64,000 nt of DNA. It comes from Neisseriaceae bacterium JH1-16 (lineage in GTDB: Bacteria; Pseudomonadota; Gammaproteobacteria; Burkholderiales; Chromobacteriaceae). The DNA lies in NCBI GenBank assembly GCA_025989215.1, contig JAPDNP010000006.1:1-64000 (forward strand), read 5' to 3'. Made by a program: the position numbers and the translations under genes. This document shows positions 1 to 10,998 of the stretch, piece after piece. Numbering within the stretch: the first letter of the stretch is position 1; the number at the start of each line of letters is the position of its first letter. Under the pieces are notes generated by a model. It made no database searches and had not been told where the DNA came from. It was given only the letters and a program-made list of their open reading frames with translations.

Positions 1-80
1 CCCGAACAGGACCGTGAAACGCCTCCGCGCCGATGATAGTGTGGCATTCGCCATGTGAAAGTAGGTCACCGCCAGACTCC
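1..80 (+). rRNA. 5S ribosomal RNA, 3' part (5' end outside window)
   Basis: The first 80 bases match the 3' part of bacterial 5S rRNA: GTGAAACGCC near the start, then GCGCCGATGATAGTGTGG, then CCATGTGAAAGTAGGTCA and the closing GCCAG. The 5' part and the rest of the rrn operon must lie to the left of the window. A terminator follows at once. Confidence 0.93.
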
Positions 81-88
81 CCACAACC

Positions 89-120
89 AGCCCCAGCTCT
101 CCGAGCTGGGGCTTTGTGCT
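89..120 (+). terminator. Intrinsic terminator of the rrn operon
   Basis: A perfect 10-bp stem (AGCCCCAGCT / AGCTGGGGCT) closes a 5-nt loop and is followed by a short T-rich tail. It lies just past the 5S gene, so it should end the rRNA transcript. Confidence 0.85.
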
Positions 121-278
121 TTGCGGCCACCAAACGCCACGCTCCTGGTGGTGGCTCTCTGCAGCCATTCTTCCTCTTCCTTCCCGGTCGTTCGGCCAAC
201 CTTGTTCTCTTCTTGTTGCAGAGGGAAGGAGGATGATGGGGGAAGTATCAGGTGATGCCGCCGCTTGTGCAGGACCAA

Positions 279-307
279 CAAAAACGGCCGGTCCTGCGAT
301 CGGCCGT
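279..307 (-). terminator. Intrinsic terminator of katG
   Basis: On the minus strand, ACGGCCG pairs with CGGCCGT across a 10-nt loop and is followed by TTTTTGTT. It lies 36 bases beyond the katG stop codon. The 160 bases between this and the 5S terminator hold no gene, but do hold one TTCGGCCAAC copy at 191. Confidence 0.75.
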
Positions 308-342
308 GGTGAGGGGGCGGGCCGTCACGGCCCGCGCTGCAC

Positions 343-2556
<2,214 letters not shown>

Positions 2557-2791
2557 TCACTCGGTTCGGTACCTAGCCCGAGCGCTGCTCTTGAATACTA
2601 ATGCCCTGTAATTGAAGGCGGAAATAGGTTTATTTGATGAGGGTGAAAGGGAAAAGCTAAGGTCCGGGTCGGGTTTAGGTCTGTTCAAGGTAAATGGCGC
2701 GTTATCGCTCTGAAGACCGGCGGAGTAGTCGGACTCGTGGCGTGCCTCGGCAGCGAGCGGCTTTGTCGGGGACCGATGGCGTTTGCGCGGC

Positions 2792-3712
2792 TCAGGCGCC
2801 GAACAGGAACGGGTTGGGGCCAGTGCGGGCGTAGCCCTGCTGTTCGACCAGCGCATCGAGTGCCAGGGTGGCCAGGTCGTCGGCGACCGGGTCGACGGCT
2901 GGGTCCTTGTCCTGGCGCATCAGCTTCAGATAGCCGTGGCAGTCGCCGCAGCTTTCGGCGCGGGTGGCGGCATCCTCGCTGTCGAGCACCCAGTAGCCGA
3001 TGTCGCGGCTGGCGTCGCAGTGGCTGCACTGGCTGCGCACCAGATGCCATTCGCTCTCGCACAGGCTGCAGTGCAGGTAGCGCAGCCCGGCGGCATCGCC
3101 GATGCGCACGACGCTGGCGACCGGGGCGCTGCCGCACACCGGGCAGAGCGCGTGCTGACCGTCTGGACTGGCGATCGCGGCGTAATCGGCCAGTTGGGCG
3201 GCGAGCTGACTCCAGTACACTGACAGCGCGGCCCATAGCAGCGGGGCGGCCGCCGGGCCGACCGGGGCGGCGTCGCCAGCCAGTAGCGCATCGGCCCATT
3301 GCTCACGTTCGGCCAAGGTGGCGGCGGCGAGGCGCTCGGCAGCCGCCTGGACGGCGGGCGGCAGGCCGGCATCGGGGCGGACCCGTTCCAGCAGGCCGTC
3401 GAGCAGCGCCTGCCAGTCGGGTTGGCGCTGCCAGCCATCCACCGACAGCGGCGGCAGCTCGTGAGCGGCACAGGTGGTGAGCAGGCCGGCGATGTCGGGC
3501 AAGGCGACCGGCTGGGCGTGCACCAGTGCGTCCTGGTGGTGGGCGATGCGGGCGGCGAAGCGCAGAAAGTCGGCCATCGCATGCCCTTCGGCCAAGGTGA
3601 GCAGGCGGGCGGCGCGCTCGCGGTACAGGCTGCGCGGCTGCGGCAGGCGCAGCGGGGCGATGGCGATGCTGTGCCGCTGGATGTCGTGCTCGGGCACGAT
3701 TCGAATGGCCAT
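2792..3712 (-). CDS. fdhE: Formate dehydrogenase accessory protein FdhE
   Basis: Needed to mature respiratory formate dehydrogenases; family members bind iron through cysteine pairs and act on the catalytic subunit before Tat export. The 306 residues carry four CxxC pairs, at C190/C193, C215/C218, C229/C232 and C255/C258, as expected. The start at 3712 has AGGAG five bases upstream; the open frame extends to 3772, but the extra residues have no support. It is last in the fdoG-fdoH-fdoI-fdhE cluster, 93 bases after fdoI, and one TTCGGCCAA core sits in that gap (3775, minus). Confidence 0.95.
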   Translation of the reverse strand: MAIRIVPEHDIQRHSIAIAPLRLPQPRSLYRERAARLLTLAEGHAMADFLRFAARIAHHQDALVHAQPVALPDIAGLLTTCAAHELPPLSVDGWQRQPDWQALLDGLLERVRPDAGLPPAVQAAAERLAAATLAEREQWADALLAGDAAPVGPAAAPLLWAALSVYWSQLAAQLADYAAIASPDGQHALCPVCGSAPVASVVRIGDAAGLRYLHCSLCESEWHLVRSQCSHCDASRDIGYWVLDSEDAATRAESCGDCHGYLKLMRQDKDPAVDPVADDLATLALDALVEQQGYARTGPNPFLFGA

Positions 3713-3805
3713 GGTGCTCCTAGATCGGGGCGAGCCGGTCGCCGGCCGGTGGGGTACGGCGACGCGGCTCAAGGTTGGCCGAAGCAGCGGGGTCGGCTTG
3801 GAGGC

Positions 3806-4444
3806 TCAAGGTTGCTTGTGGTCAACGTGGGCGCCGGCTTCCTCGCGATACCAGCGCGGGTGATGCTTCTTTGCCCAGGCCGGGGTGACCACGCCTTCCA
3901 CCATCGCGCGCAGCGAGCCCTTCACCCAGAAGGCGGCGTAGATGTGCACGATGATGCCGACGATCAGCAGGATCGCGGTGGCCGAGTGCAGCAGCAGCGC
4001 GACCCGGATCAGCGGGATCGGGAAGACCGGTGCGAAGTAGGGCCGCCAGATCACCACGCCGCTGCACAGCAGCAGCACGAGACACAGGCCCATCAGCCAG
4101 AACAACCCCTTCTGGCCGGCGTTGTAGCGACCGGTGTCGCCGGCCTCGTGGCCGCGCAGCACGCCACTCAGGTCGCCGAGCCAGCGACGGTCGTCGGCAT
4201 CGAAACGGTTGTCGCGCCACAGTCGCACGAACAGTCGGGCAAAGCCGAGCACCATCAGTACGCCGATGAACGGGTGCAGGATGCGCGCGGTGGGGCCGGT
4301 GCCGAGTACGCCGGTCAGCCAGAACAGCGCCGGGAAGAAGAAGCCCAGTCCGGACAGCGCCACCAGCAGGAAGCACAGCACCACCAGCCAGTGGTTGATG
4401 CGGTCGGCGGCGCGGTAGCGCACGATCAGCGGTTGGCGGCTCAT
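3806..4444 (-). CDS. fdoI: Formate dehydrogenase, cytochrome b556 subunit
   Basis: Membrane gamma subunit that carries two b hemes and passes electrons from FdoH to quinone at the inner membrane. The 212 residues show four hydrophobic segments (near 20-40, 55-75, 110-130, 150-170) with histidines at their edges suited to heme binding. The C-terminus is short, basic and hydrophilic. Its start overlaps the fdoH stop by four bases (ATGA), so the two are probably translationally coupled. Family assignment is firm; the exact heme ligands are not resolved by eye. Confidence 0.95.
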   Translation of the reverse strand: MSRQPLIVRYRAADRINHWLVVLCFLLVALSGLGFFFPALFWLTGVLGTGPTARILHPFIGVLMVLGFARLFVRLWRDNRFDADDRRWLGDLSGVLRGHEAGDTGRYNAGQKGLFWLMGLCLVLLLCSGVVIWRPYFAPVFPIPLIRVALLLHSATAILLIVGIIVHIYAAFWVKGSLRAMVEGVVTPAWAKKHHPRWYREEAGAHVDHKQP

Positions 4445-5313
4445 CGCGGGCCCTCCTCGTCGTCATCGGCACGATTCGGGCCGACGGTCATATAGTGCAG
4501 GAAGCCCGCCACGCCGGCCGCGATGATGCCGAGCGTGGCCAGCGGCTTGAGCGCGCCCTTCCACAGGCTGACCAGCGGGCTGATCGCCGGATCCTTGGGC
4601 AGGCCGTGGTAGAGCTCGGGCTTGTCGGCATGGTGCAGCACGTACATCACATGGGTGCCGCCGACCCCGGCAGGGTCGTACAGGCCGGCTTGCTCGAAGC
4701 CGCGCGTCTTCAGCTCGGCGACGCGCTCGGCGGCGAACTCCTTCATGTCGTCCTTGCTGCCGAAACGGATCGCGCCGGTCGGGCAGGTCTTTACGCAGGC
4801 CGGCTCCTGGCCGACCGCGACCCGGTCGGAGCACAGTGTGCATTTGTAGACCTTGTTGTCCTTCTTGCTCAGGCGCGGGATGTTGAACGGGCAGCCGGCG
4901 ATGCAGTAGCCGCAGCCGATGCAGTGCTCCTCCTGGAAGTCGACGATGCCATTGCTGTACTGGATGATCGCGCCGGGGCTGGGGCAGGCCTTCAGGCAAC
5001 CGGGGTCGGCGCAGTGCATGCAGCCGTCCTTGCGGATCAGCCATTCGAGCTTGCCGTGTTCCTCGACCTCGGCGTAGCGCATCACCGTCCAGCTTTCGGC
5101 CGACAGGTCGGCCGGGTTGTCGTACACGCCGACGTTGCTGCCGATCTCGTCGCGCAGGTCGTTCCACTCCGAGCAAGCCACCTGACAGGCCTTGCAGCCG
5201 ATGCAGGTACTGGTGTCGATCAGCTTGGCGACCTCGGTGACGTGCTCGCGCACCACCGGAGGCTGGGTCGGCGAGGCCGAGCGGCGTTGGATGTCCAACG
5301 ATTGCAATGCCAT
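4441..5313 (-). CDS. fdoH: Formate dehydrogenase, iron-sulfur subunit
   Basis: Beta subunit that relays electrons from the molybdenum (or tungsten) centre of FdoG to the cytochrome b subunit. Four cysteine clusters for [4Fe-4S] centres are visible: C37/40/43/47, C98/101/106/110, C131/134/137/141 and C158/161/173/177. A single transmembrane helix near residues 257-275 anchors it, as in E. coli FdnH and FdoH, with the soluble domain expected on the periplasmic side. It starts 12 bases after the fdoG stop and overlaps fdoI by four bases, so the three subunits form one operon. Confidence 0.96.
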   Translation of the reverse strand: MALQSLDIQRRSASPTQPPVVREHVTEVAKLIDTSTCIGCKACQVACSEWNDLRDEIGSNVGVYDNPADLSAESWTVMRYAEVEEHGKLEWLIRKDGCMHCADPGCLKACPSPGAIIQYSNGIVDFQEEHCIGCGYCIAGCPFNIPRLSKKDNKVYKCTLCSDRVAVGQEPACVKTCPTGAIRFGSKDDMKEFAAERVAELKTRGFEQAGLYDPAGVGGTHVMYVLHHADKPELYHGLPKDPAISPLVSLWKGALKPLATLGIIAAGVAGFLHYMTVGPNRADDDEEGPR

Positions 5314-5325
5314 GGTCGGCCTCCC

Positions 5326-8300
5326 TCACAGTTTCTCGACGTTGACCAGGAACGACTTGAATTCCGGCGTCTGGGTGTTGGCGTCGCCGACGAATGGGGT
5401 CAGGGTGTTGGCGAGGAAGCCCTTCTTCGCCAGGCCTTCGTAGCCCCAGTGGATCGGGATGCCGATGTGATGCACGGTCTTGCCGTTCACGTGTAGCGGC
5501 TGGAGTCGCTTGGTGACCACCGCCTTGGCCTTGATGTAGCCGCGGTTGGACGACACCCGCACCATGTCGCCGTGGGCGATGCCTTTCTCCTTGGCCAGCG
5601 CCTCGCCGATCTCGACGAACTGTTCCGGTTGCAGCACCGAGTTGAGCCAGACGTTCTTGGTCCAGTAGTGGAAGTGCTCGGTCAGCCGATAGGTGGTGGC
5701 CACGTAGGGGAAGTGATCGGCCTTGCCCATCTGCTCCAGGTCGCCCGGGAACACCCGCGCCGCCGGGTTCGACACCACCTTCGGGTGCAGCGGGTTGGTG
5801 CCCAGCGGCGTCTCGAACGGTTCGTAGTGCTCGGGGAACGGCCCTTCGGCCATCTTGTCGAGCGCGAACAGTCGGCCCATGCCCTCGGCCTGCATGATGA
5901 AGGGGCTCATCGGGCTGCCCGGCGGCTCATCGATCTTGAAGTCCGGCACGTCGATGCCGCTCCACTTGGCGCCATCCCACTTGATCAGCACCCGCGACTT
6001 GTCCCACGGCGTGCCGTCCGGCCGGCACGAGGCGCGGTTGTAGAGGATGCGGCGGTTGGCCGGCCAGGCCCAGGCCCAGCCCAGCGTGTTGCCGAGTCCA
6101 GACGGGTCGGCATTGTCGCGCCGCGCCATCTGGTTGCCGGCCTGGGTCCAGCTGCCGGCGAAGATCCAGCAGCCGGAGCTGGTGCTGCCGTCGTCCTGCA
6201 GCAGCGCGAAGCCGGGCAGCAGTTCGCCCTTCCTGGCCAGGTACTGGCCGGGGGTCTTCGGGTCGGGCAGGTCGGCCAGCGCCTTGCCGTTCATCTCCTT
6301 GGCGAGCTCGTCCGGGCGCGGTATCGCCGGGTTGCCGTAGGCCCAGGACAGCTTCTCGATCGGTTCGGCGAAGGCGCCGCCTTCCTTGGCGTACAGCGCC
6401 TTCAGCTTCAGGAAGATGCCGGCCAGGATCTCGGTGTCGGGTAGCGCTTCGCCCGGCCCGTCGGCGCCTTTCCAGTGCCACTGCAGCCAGCGCCCGGAGT
6501 TGACGATCGCGCCGTCCTCCTCGGCGAAGCAGGTGGTCGGCAGGCGGAACACTTCGGTCTGGATGCTGGCGGCGTCGACGTCGTTCTGCTCGCCGTGGTT
6601 CTTCCAGAAAGTGGAGGTGTCGGTGACCAGCGGGTCCATGATCACCAGGTATTTCAGCTTGGCGAGTGAGGCGCTGACTTTGTTCTTATTGGGGAAGGCG
6701 GCAATCGGGTTGAAGCCCTGGCACAGATAGCCGTTGACCTTGCCCTGGTGCATCAGCTCGAAGTACTGCAGCACGTCGTAGCCCTTGTCCCACTTGGGCA
6801 GCCAGTCGTAGCCCCACTGGTTGTCCTGGCGGGCGCTGTCGCCCCAGAACGCCTTCATCAGCGAGACGAAGAACTTCGGGTAATTGCCCCAGTAGTTGAG
6901 CTGGCCGTCCAGCAGCGGCTTGCTGGTGTATTTGGCCAAGTGTTCGGCCAACGTAGCTTCCTTTTCCGACGGCATGGTCAGGTAGCCCGGCAGGCTGGTC
7001 GACAGCAGGCCGATGTCGGTCAGCCCCTGGATGTTGGAGTGACCGCGCAGCGCATTGACGCCGCCGCCGGCCATGCCGATGTTGCCGAGCAGCAGCTGGA
7101 TCATCGCCATGGTGCGGATGTTCTGCGAACCGACCGAGTGCTGGGTCCAGCCCAGCGCGTACAGGAACGAGGCGGTCTTGTCCGGCGCGGCGGTATCGGC
7201 CAGGTGGCCGCACACGGCCAGGAACGCGTCCTTCGGCGTGCCGCACAGTGTTTCGACCATTTCCGGGGTGTAGCGGTCGACGTGGGCCTTAAGCAGGTTC
7301 CACACGCAGCGCGGGTCGGCGAGGGTGTCGTCGCGCTTCGCATGACCGGCGTCGTCGAGCTGATAGGCCCAGCTAGCCTTGTCGTAGCTGCGCTTGGCCG
7401 CGTCGTAGCCGGTGAACAGCCCGTCGTCGAAGGCGAAGTCAGGGTGCACCAGCAGGCTTGCGTTGGTATAGGCGAGCACGTAGTCGCGGTTGACCTTGTT
7501 GTTGGTCAACAGATAGCGGATCACGCCGGACAGGAAGGCGATGTCGGTGCCGCTGCGGATCGGCACGTACAGGTCCGCCACCGACGCGGTGCGCGTGAAG
7601 CGCGGGTCGATGACGATCAGTTTGGCGTGGTTGCGCGTCTTCGCCTCGATCACCCAGCGGAAGCCGACCGGGTGCGCCTCGGCGGAGTTGCCGCCCATTA
7701 CGATGATCAGGTTGGCGTTCTTGATGTCCACCCAGTGGTTGGTCATCGCGCCGCGACCGAATGTTGGGGCAAGACTTGCCACCGTCGGTCCGTGTCAAAC
7801 GCGCGCCTGATTGTCCACCGCGAGCATGCCGAGCGCGCGGGTGAATTTCTGCGAGAGCCAGCCGGTTTCGTTGCTCGATGCCGACGCGCACAACATGCCG
7901 GTGGTGAGCCAGCGGTTGACGGTGATACCGTCGGCGTTCTGGGCGACGAAGTTCGCGTCGCGGTCGGCCTTCATCAGACGGGCGATGCGGCTGTACGCTT
8001 CGTCCCAACTGATGCGTCGCCACTCGTTCGCACCGGCTTCACGCACTTCGGGATACTTCAGCCGATTCGGACTGTGCACGAAGTCGAGCAGGCCGGCGCC
8101 CTTAGGACAGAGCGCGCCGCGGCTGACCGGGTGGTCGGGGTCGCCCTCGATGTGGAAAATCGCTGGTTTGGCGTTTTTGGCGCCGTCGCCGAGGCTATAC
8201 ATCAGAATGCCGCAGCCGACCGAACAGTAGGGACAGGTATTGCGCGTCTCGGTAGCGCGCAGCAGCTTGTAGCTGCGCACGTCGGCCAAGGCCTGCTCGG

Positions 8301-8382
8301 GCAGCAGGCCCAACGCGGCGATCGTGGTACCTGCCATGCTGCCAGCGGTCAGCTTGAAGAACTGCCGTCGATTGACTTGCAT
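5326..8382 (-). CDS. fdoG: Formate dehydrogenase, catalytic subunit (selenocysteine-containing)
   Basis: Oxidises formate to CO2 at a bis-molybdopterin guanine dinucleotide centre and is exported by Tat. The N-terminus (from 8382, GGAGG six bases upstream) carries the twin-arginine motif NRRQFFK and a hydrophobic stretch. A CPYCSVGCG segment follows, for the N-terminal Fe-S cluster. The frame meets a TGA at 7797-7795 and continues unbroken to 5326. The residues around it read NQARV-U-HGPTVASLAPTF, as in E. coli FdnG, and the UGA falls at codon 196, the same place as E. coli Sec196. I therefore read one 1018-residue selenoprotein, not two genes. The host must encode SelA, SelB, SelC and SelD elsewhere. 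The fdhD gene is divergent and fdhE lies downstream. Confidence 0.96.
7752..7797 (-). promoter_or_regulatory. SECIS element and UGA selenocysteine codon in fdoG
   Basis: The TGA at 7797-7795 is followed, within the distance bacterial SelB needs, by GGCAAGTCTTGCC, a palindromic apical stem with a G-U rich loop. The bases CGA before the stem and TCG after it can extend the base of the hairpin. The segment closely resembles the E. coli fdnG SECIS. It lies inside the coding region, as bacterial SECIS elements do. Confidence 0.85.
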
Positions 8383-8484
8383 GAAGAGCCTCCACAACGG
8401 GGGACGAACAGTCGCGTCAGGCGGTAGTCGGCATGGCGAGCCGGCCGCTGCCGTGTAAACGCTAGTTTCAGAGGTTAAGTGTAG

Positions 8485-9312
8485 ATGAATTTGTCCGACA
8501 TTCAGGACGACAAGCCCGACGTATCCAGCCGTTCGCTACCACTGCTGCAATGGCGTGCCGGCGAGACGCCGAGCGATGCCCACGACTGGGTGGCCGAGGA
8601 GAGCCCGGTGGCGCTGGTGTACAACGGCCTCGCGCACACAGTGATGATGGCTTCGCCGCAGGAGCTGGTCGCGTTCGCGCTGGGCTTCACGCTGAGCGAG
8701 GGCATCGCCGCATCCGCCGCCGAGGTCTACGACATCGAACTGGTCGAGCGCGCCGATGGCATCGAGGCGCGCGTCGAGCTGGCAAGCCGTGCGTTCGAGC
8801 GGCTCAAGGAGCGCCGCCGCCAGATGGCCGGGCGTACCGGCTGCGGATTGTGCGGGGTCGAGCAGTTGGCCGAAGTGCACCGCCCGGTGGCGCCGTTGCC
8901 GTTCGGCCAACGTTTGAGCCTGGCGGCGCTCGACGCGGCGCTGGCCGCCTTGCCGGCGGCGCAGTCGCTGTCGCAGCGTACCGGTGCCTGTCACGCCGCC
9001 GCCTGGGTGCGGCCGGACGGCACACTCGCCGCGGTATGCGAGGACGTTGGTCGCCATGTCGCGCTCGACAAGCTGATCGGCCGGCGGGTGAAAGAGGGCT
9101 GGATGGACGGCGCGGTGCTGGTCACAAGCCGGGCCAGCTTCGAGATGGTGCAGAAGGCGGCGCAGGTCGGCGTCGAGATCCTACTGGCGGTATCGGCACC
9201 GACGACGCTGGCGGTGCAGATGGCGCAGGATTACGGGATGACGCTGGTGGGCTTTGCGCGACCCGGTCGTGCCAATATTTATACGCATGCGGGGCGGATG
9301 CAGCGAGATTGA
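8485..9312 (+). CDS. fdhD: Formate dehydrogenase sulfurtransferase FdhD
   Basis: Transfers sulfur from the cysteine desulfurase IscS to the molybdenum cofactor of formate dehydrogenase. The 275-residue protein has the expected RTGCGLCG loop with C120 and C123, and the conserved ACHAAAW and [15 protein letters not shown] segments. It is divergent from fdoG across 102 bases, which must hold both promoters; I could not pick out clear hexamers there. With fdhE on the other side, it completes a self-contained maturation set for the selenoprotein. Confidence 0.96.
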   Translation: MNLSDIQDDKPDVSSRSLPLLQWRAGETPSDAHDWVAEESPVALVYNGLAHTVMMASPQELVAFALGFTLSEGIAASAAEVYDIELVERADGIEARVELASRAFERLKERRRQMAGRTGCGLCGVEQLAEVHRPVAPLPFGQRLSLAALDAALAALPAAQSLSQRTGACHAAAWVRPDGTLAAVCEDVGRHVALDKLIGRRVKEGWMDGAVLVTSRASFEMVQKAAQVGVEILLAVSAPTTLAVQMAQDYGMTLVGFARPGRANIYTHAGRMQRD

Positions 9313-9456
9313 GCTAGTGGGCGGCACAAGCTTGCGGTGCTTATTGCTCTGCAGAAAAAAGGGACGGGGGCTTGCCCTAGATTGGCCTTGCTTTTATGGC
9401 AAAGATATGAACAGAATCCCTATTCGATATTGTTCACATCCGTACAAGAAGCAAGC

Positions 9457-10689
9457 ATGGCACTCATCGTACAGAAGTACGGCGGCACGTCGGTTGGCTC
9501 TACCGAGCGCATCAAGAACGTTGCCCGCCGCGTCGCCAAATGGAAGGCTCAGGGGCACGACCTAGTCGTGGTTCTGTCCGCCATGAGCGGCGAAACTAAC
9601 CGCCTGATCGGCCTCGCCAAGGAAATGCAGGAATATCCTGATCCGCGCGAGCTCGACGTCATTGTCTCCACCGGCGAACAGGTCACCATCGGCCTGTTGG
9701 CGATGGCGCTGAAGGAAATCGGTCTCGACGCCAAGAGCTACTGTGGCTGGCAGGTTCGGCTTACCACCGACTCCTCGCACACCAAGGCCCGCATCCAGAC
9801 CATCGACGATGAGGCGATGCGCGCCGACCTGGCCGAGGGCAAGGTGGTGATCGTCGCCGGCTTCCAGGGCATTGACGAGCAGGGCGACATCACCACGCTC
9901 GGCCGTGGCGGCTCGGACACCTCGGCCGTGGCGCTGGCCGCTGCGCTGAAGGCCGACGAATGCCAGATCTACACCGACGTCGACGGGGTATACACCACCG
10001 ATCCGCGCGTGGTGCCGGAGGCGCGCCGTCTGAAGACGGTGACCTTCGAGGAAATGATCGAAATGGCGAGCCTCGGCTCCAAGGTGCTGCAAATCCGCTC
10101 GGTGGAATTCGCCGGCAAGTACAAGGTGCGACTGCGCGTTCTGTCCAGTTTCGAGGACGAAGGCGAGGGCACGCTGATTACGTTTGAGGAAGACGAAAAC
10201 ATGGAAAAGGCCATTGTCGCCGGCATCGCATTCGACCGGAACGAGGCGCGTATCAACGTCAAGGGCGTACCGGACAAGCCGGGCATCGCCTACCAGATTC
10301 TCGGCCCGATCGCCGACGCCAACATCGAAGTCGACATGATCATCCAGAATGTCGGCGAGCATGGCACCACCGATTTCTCGTTCACCGTGCCGCGCGGCGA
10401 GTTTCAACGCGCGCTGACCATCCTGCGCGACGTGCAGACCCATATCAGCGCAGCCAAGATTGATGCCGATGACAAAGTCGCCAAACTGTCGATCGTCGGC
10501 GTGGGCATGCGCTCGCACTGCGGCATCGCCTCGACCATGTTCCGTACTCTGGCCGAAGAAGGCATCAACATCCAGATGATCTCCACTTCCGAGATCAAGG
10601 TGTCGGTGCTGGTCGACGAAAAGTACCTGGAACTGGCCGTACGTGTACTGCATAAAGCTTTCGGTTTGGATCAACAACCGGAAGCATAA
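9457..10689 (+). CDS. lysC: Aspartokinase
   Basis: Phosphorylates aspartate, the first step toward lysine, threonine and methionine. The 410 residues start with the kinase motif KYGGTSVGS (K7-S15). The kinase domain runs to about 250, and two ACT domains follow for allosteric control, as in the alpha/beta-type enzymes of beta- and gammaproteobacteria. I chose the ATG at 9457 because [10 protein letters not shown] is the family N-terminus; the frame opens earlier, at 9337, without homology. The Shine-Dalgarno is weak (AAGAAGC). The tRNA promoter begins six bases after its stop, and no terminator separates them. Confidence 0.96.
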   Translation: MALIVQKYGGTSVGSTERIKNVARRVAKWKAQGHDLVVVLSAMSGETNRLIGLAKEMQEYPDPRELDVIVSTGEQVTIGLLAMALKEIGLDAKSYCGWQVRLTTDSSHTKARIQTIDDEAMRADLAEGKVVIVAGFQGIDEQGDITTLGRGGSDTSAVALAAALKADECQIYTDVDGVYTTDPRVVPEARRLKTVTFEEMIEMASLGSKVLQIRSVEFAGKYKVRLRVLSSFEDEGEGTLITFEEDENMEKAIVAGIAFDRNEARINVKGVPDKPGIAYQILGPIADANIEVDMIIQNVGEHGTTDFSFTVPRGEFQRALTILRDVQTHISAAKIDADDKVAKLSIVGVGMRSHCGIASTMFRTLAEEGINIQMISTSEIKVSVLVDEKYLELAVRVLHKAFGLDQQPEA

Positions 10690-10695
10690 AAAAGC

Positions 10696-10724
10696 TTGAC
10701 AGGGCGAAGTGCTAAAAGTATTAT
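10696..10724 (+). promoter_or_regulatory. Sigma-70 promoter of the tRNA-Ser/Arg/Glu cluster
   Basis: A perfect TTGACA (10696-10701) and TATTAT (10719-10724) are separated by exactly 17 bases. The tRNA-Ser gene starts 15 bases later, at 10740. Such a near-consensus promoter suits stable RNA genes. Confidence 0.88.
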
Positions 10725-10739
10725 GGCGCCTCGCTCGAC

Positions 10740-10833
10740 GGAGAAATGGCCGAGTGGTCGAAGGCACTTCCCTGCTAAGGAAGCATACGGGCTTAAACCT
10801 GTATCGAGGGTTCGAATCCCTCTTTCTCCGCCA
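10740..10833 (+). tRNA. tRNA-Ser (anticodon GCT)
   Basis: A class II cloverleaf of 94 bases with acceptor GGAGAAA pairing with TTTCTCC, a long variable arm, a TTCGAATC T-loop and encoded CCA. The anticodon GCT lies at 10774-10776 and reads AGC/AGU codons. It is first in a three-tRNA transcript. Confidence 0.97.
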
Positions 10834-10841
10834 GCTACCGT

Positions 10842-10918
10842 GCACCCGTAGCTCAGTTGGATAGAGTATCTGGCTACGAACCAGAGGGTCGGGCGTTCGA
10901 ATCGCTCCGGGTGCACCA
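10842..10918 (+). tRNA. tRNA-Arg (anticodon ACG)
   Basis: A 77-base cloverleaf with acceptor GCACCCG pairing with CGGGTGC, D-loop AGCTCAGTTGGA, T-loop GTTCGAATC and encoded CCA. The anticodon ACG lies at 10876-10878; it is normally edited to ICG to read CGU, CGC and CGA. Confidence 0.97.
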
Positions 10919-10923
10919 CATCA

Positions 10924-10998
10924 GTCCCTATAGTTTAGCGGTTAGAACACCGCCCTTTCACGGCGGTAGCCGGGGTTCGATTCCCCGTGGGGACGCCA
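10924..10998 (+). tRNA. tRNA-Glu (anticodon TTC), island attachment site
   Basis: A 75-base cloverleaf with acceptor GTCCCTA, anticodon TTC in the loop CTTTCAC, T-loop GTTCGATTC and encoded CCA. It stays intact although a 28.8 kb island begins in its 3' end, because the element carries an identical copy of the last 16 bases. The stop codon of the island recombinase lies inside this gene on the other strand. Confidence 0.97.

Noticed and set aside
7795-7797. Stop codon splitting fdoG, which could mean a pseudogene
   Set aside because: Position, context and the SECIS hairpin show selenocysteine; the frame continues without error to the family C-terminus.
6748-8427. 559-codon open frame on the plus strand
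   Set aside because: Antisense to fdoG across the selenocysteine codon; no family features.
9562-10845. 427-codon minus-strand frame
   Set aside because: Antisense to lysC and the tRNA-Ser and tRNA-Arg genes; typical tRNA-strand artefact at its N-terminus.
10671-10919. 82-codon minus-strand frame (GIRTLDTGLSP...)
   Set aside because: It is the complement of the tRNA genes, a familiar false protein.
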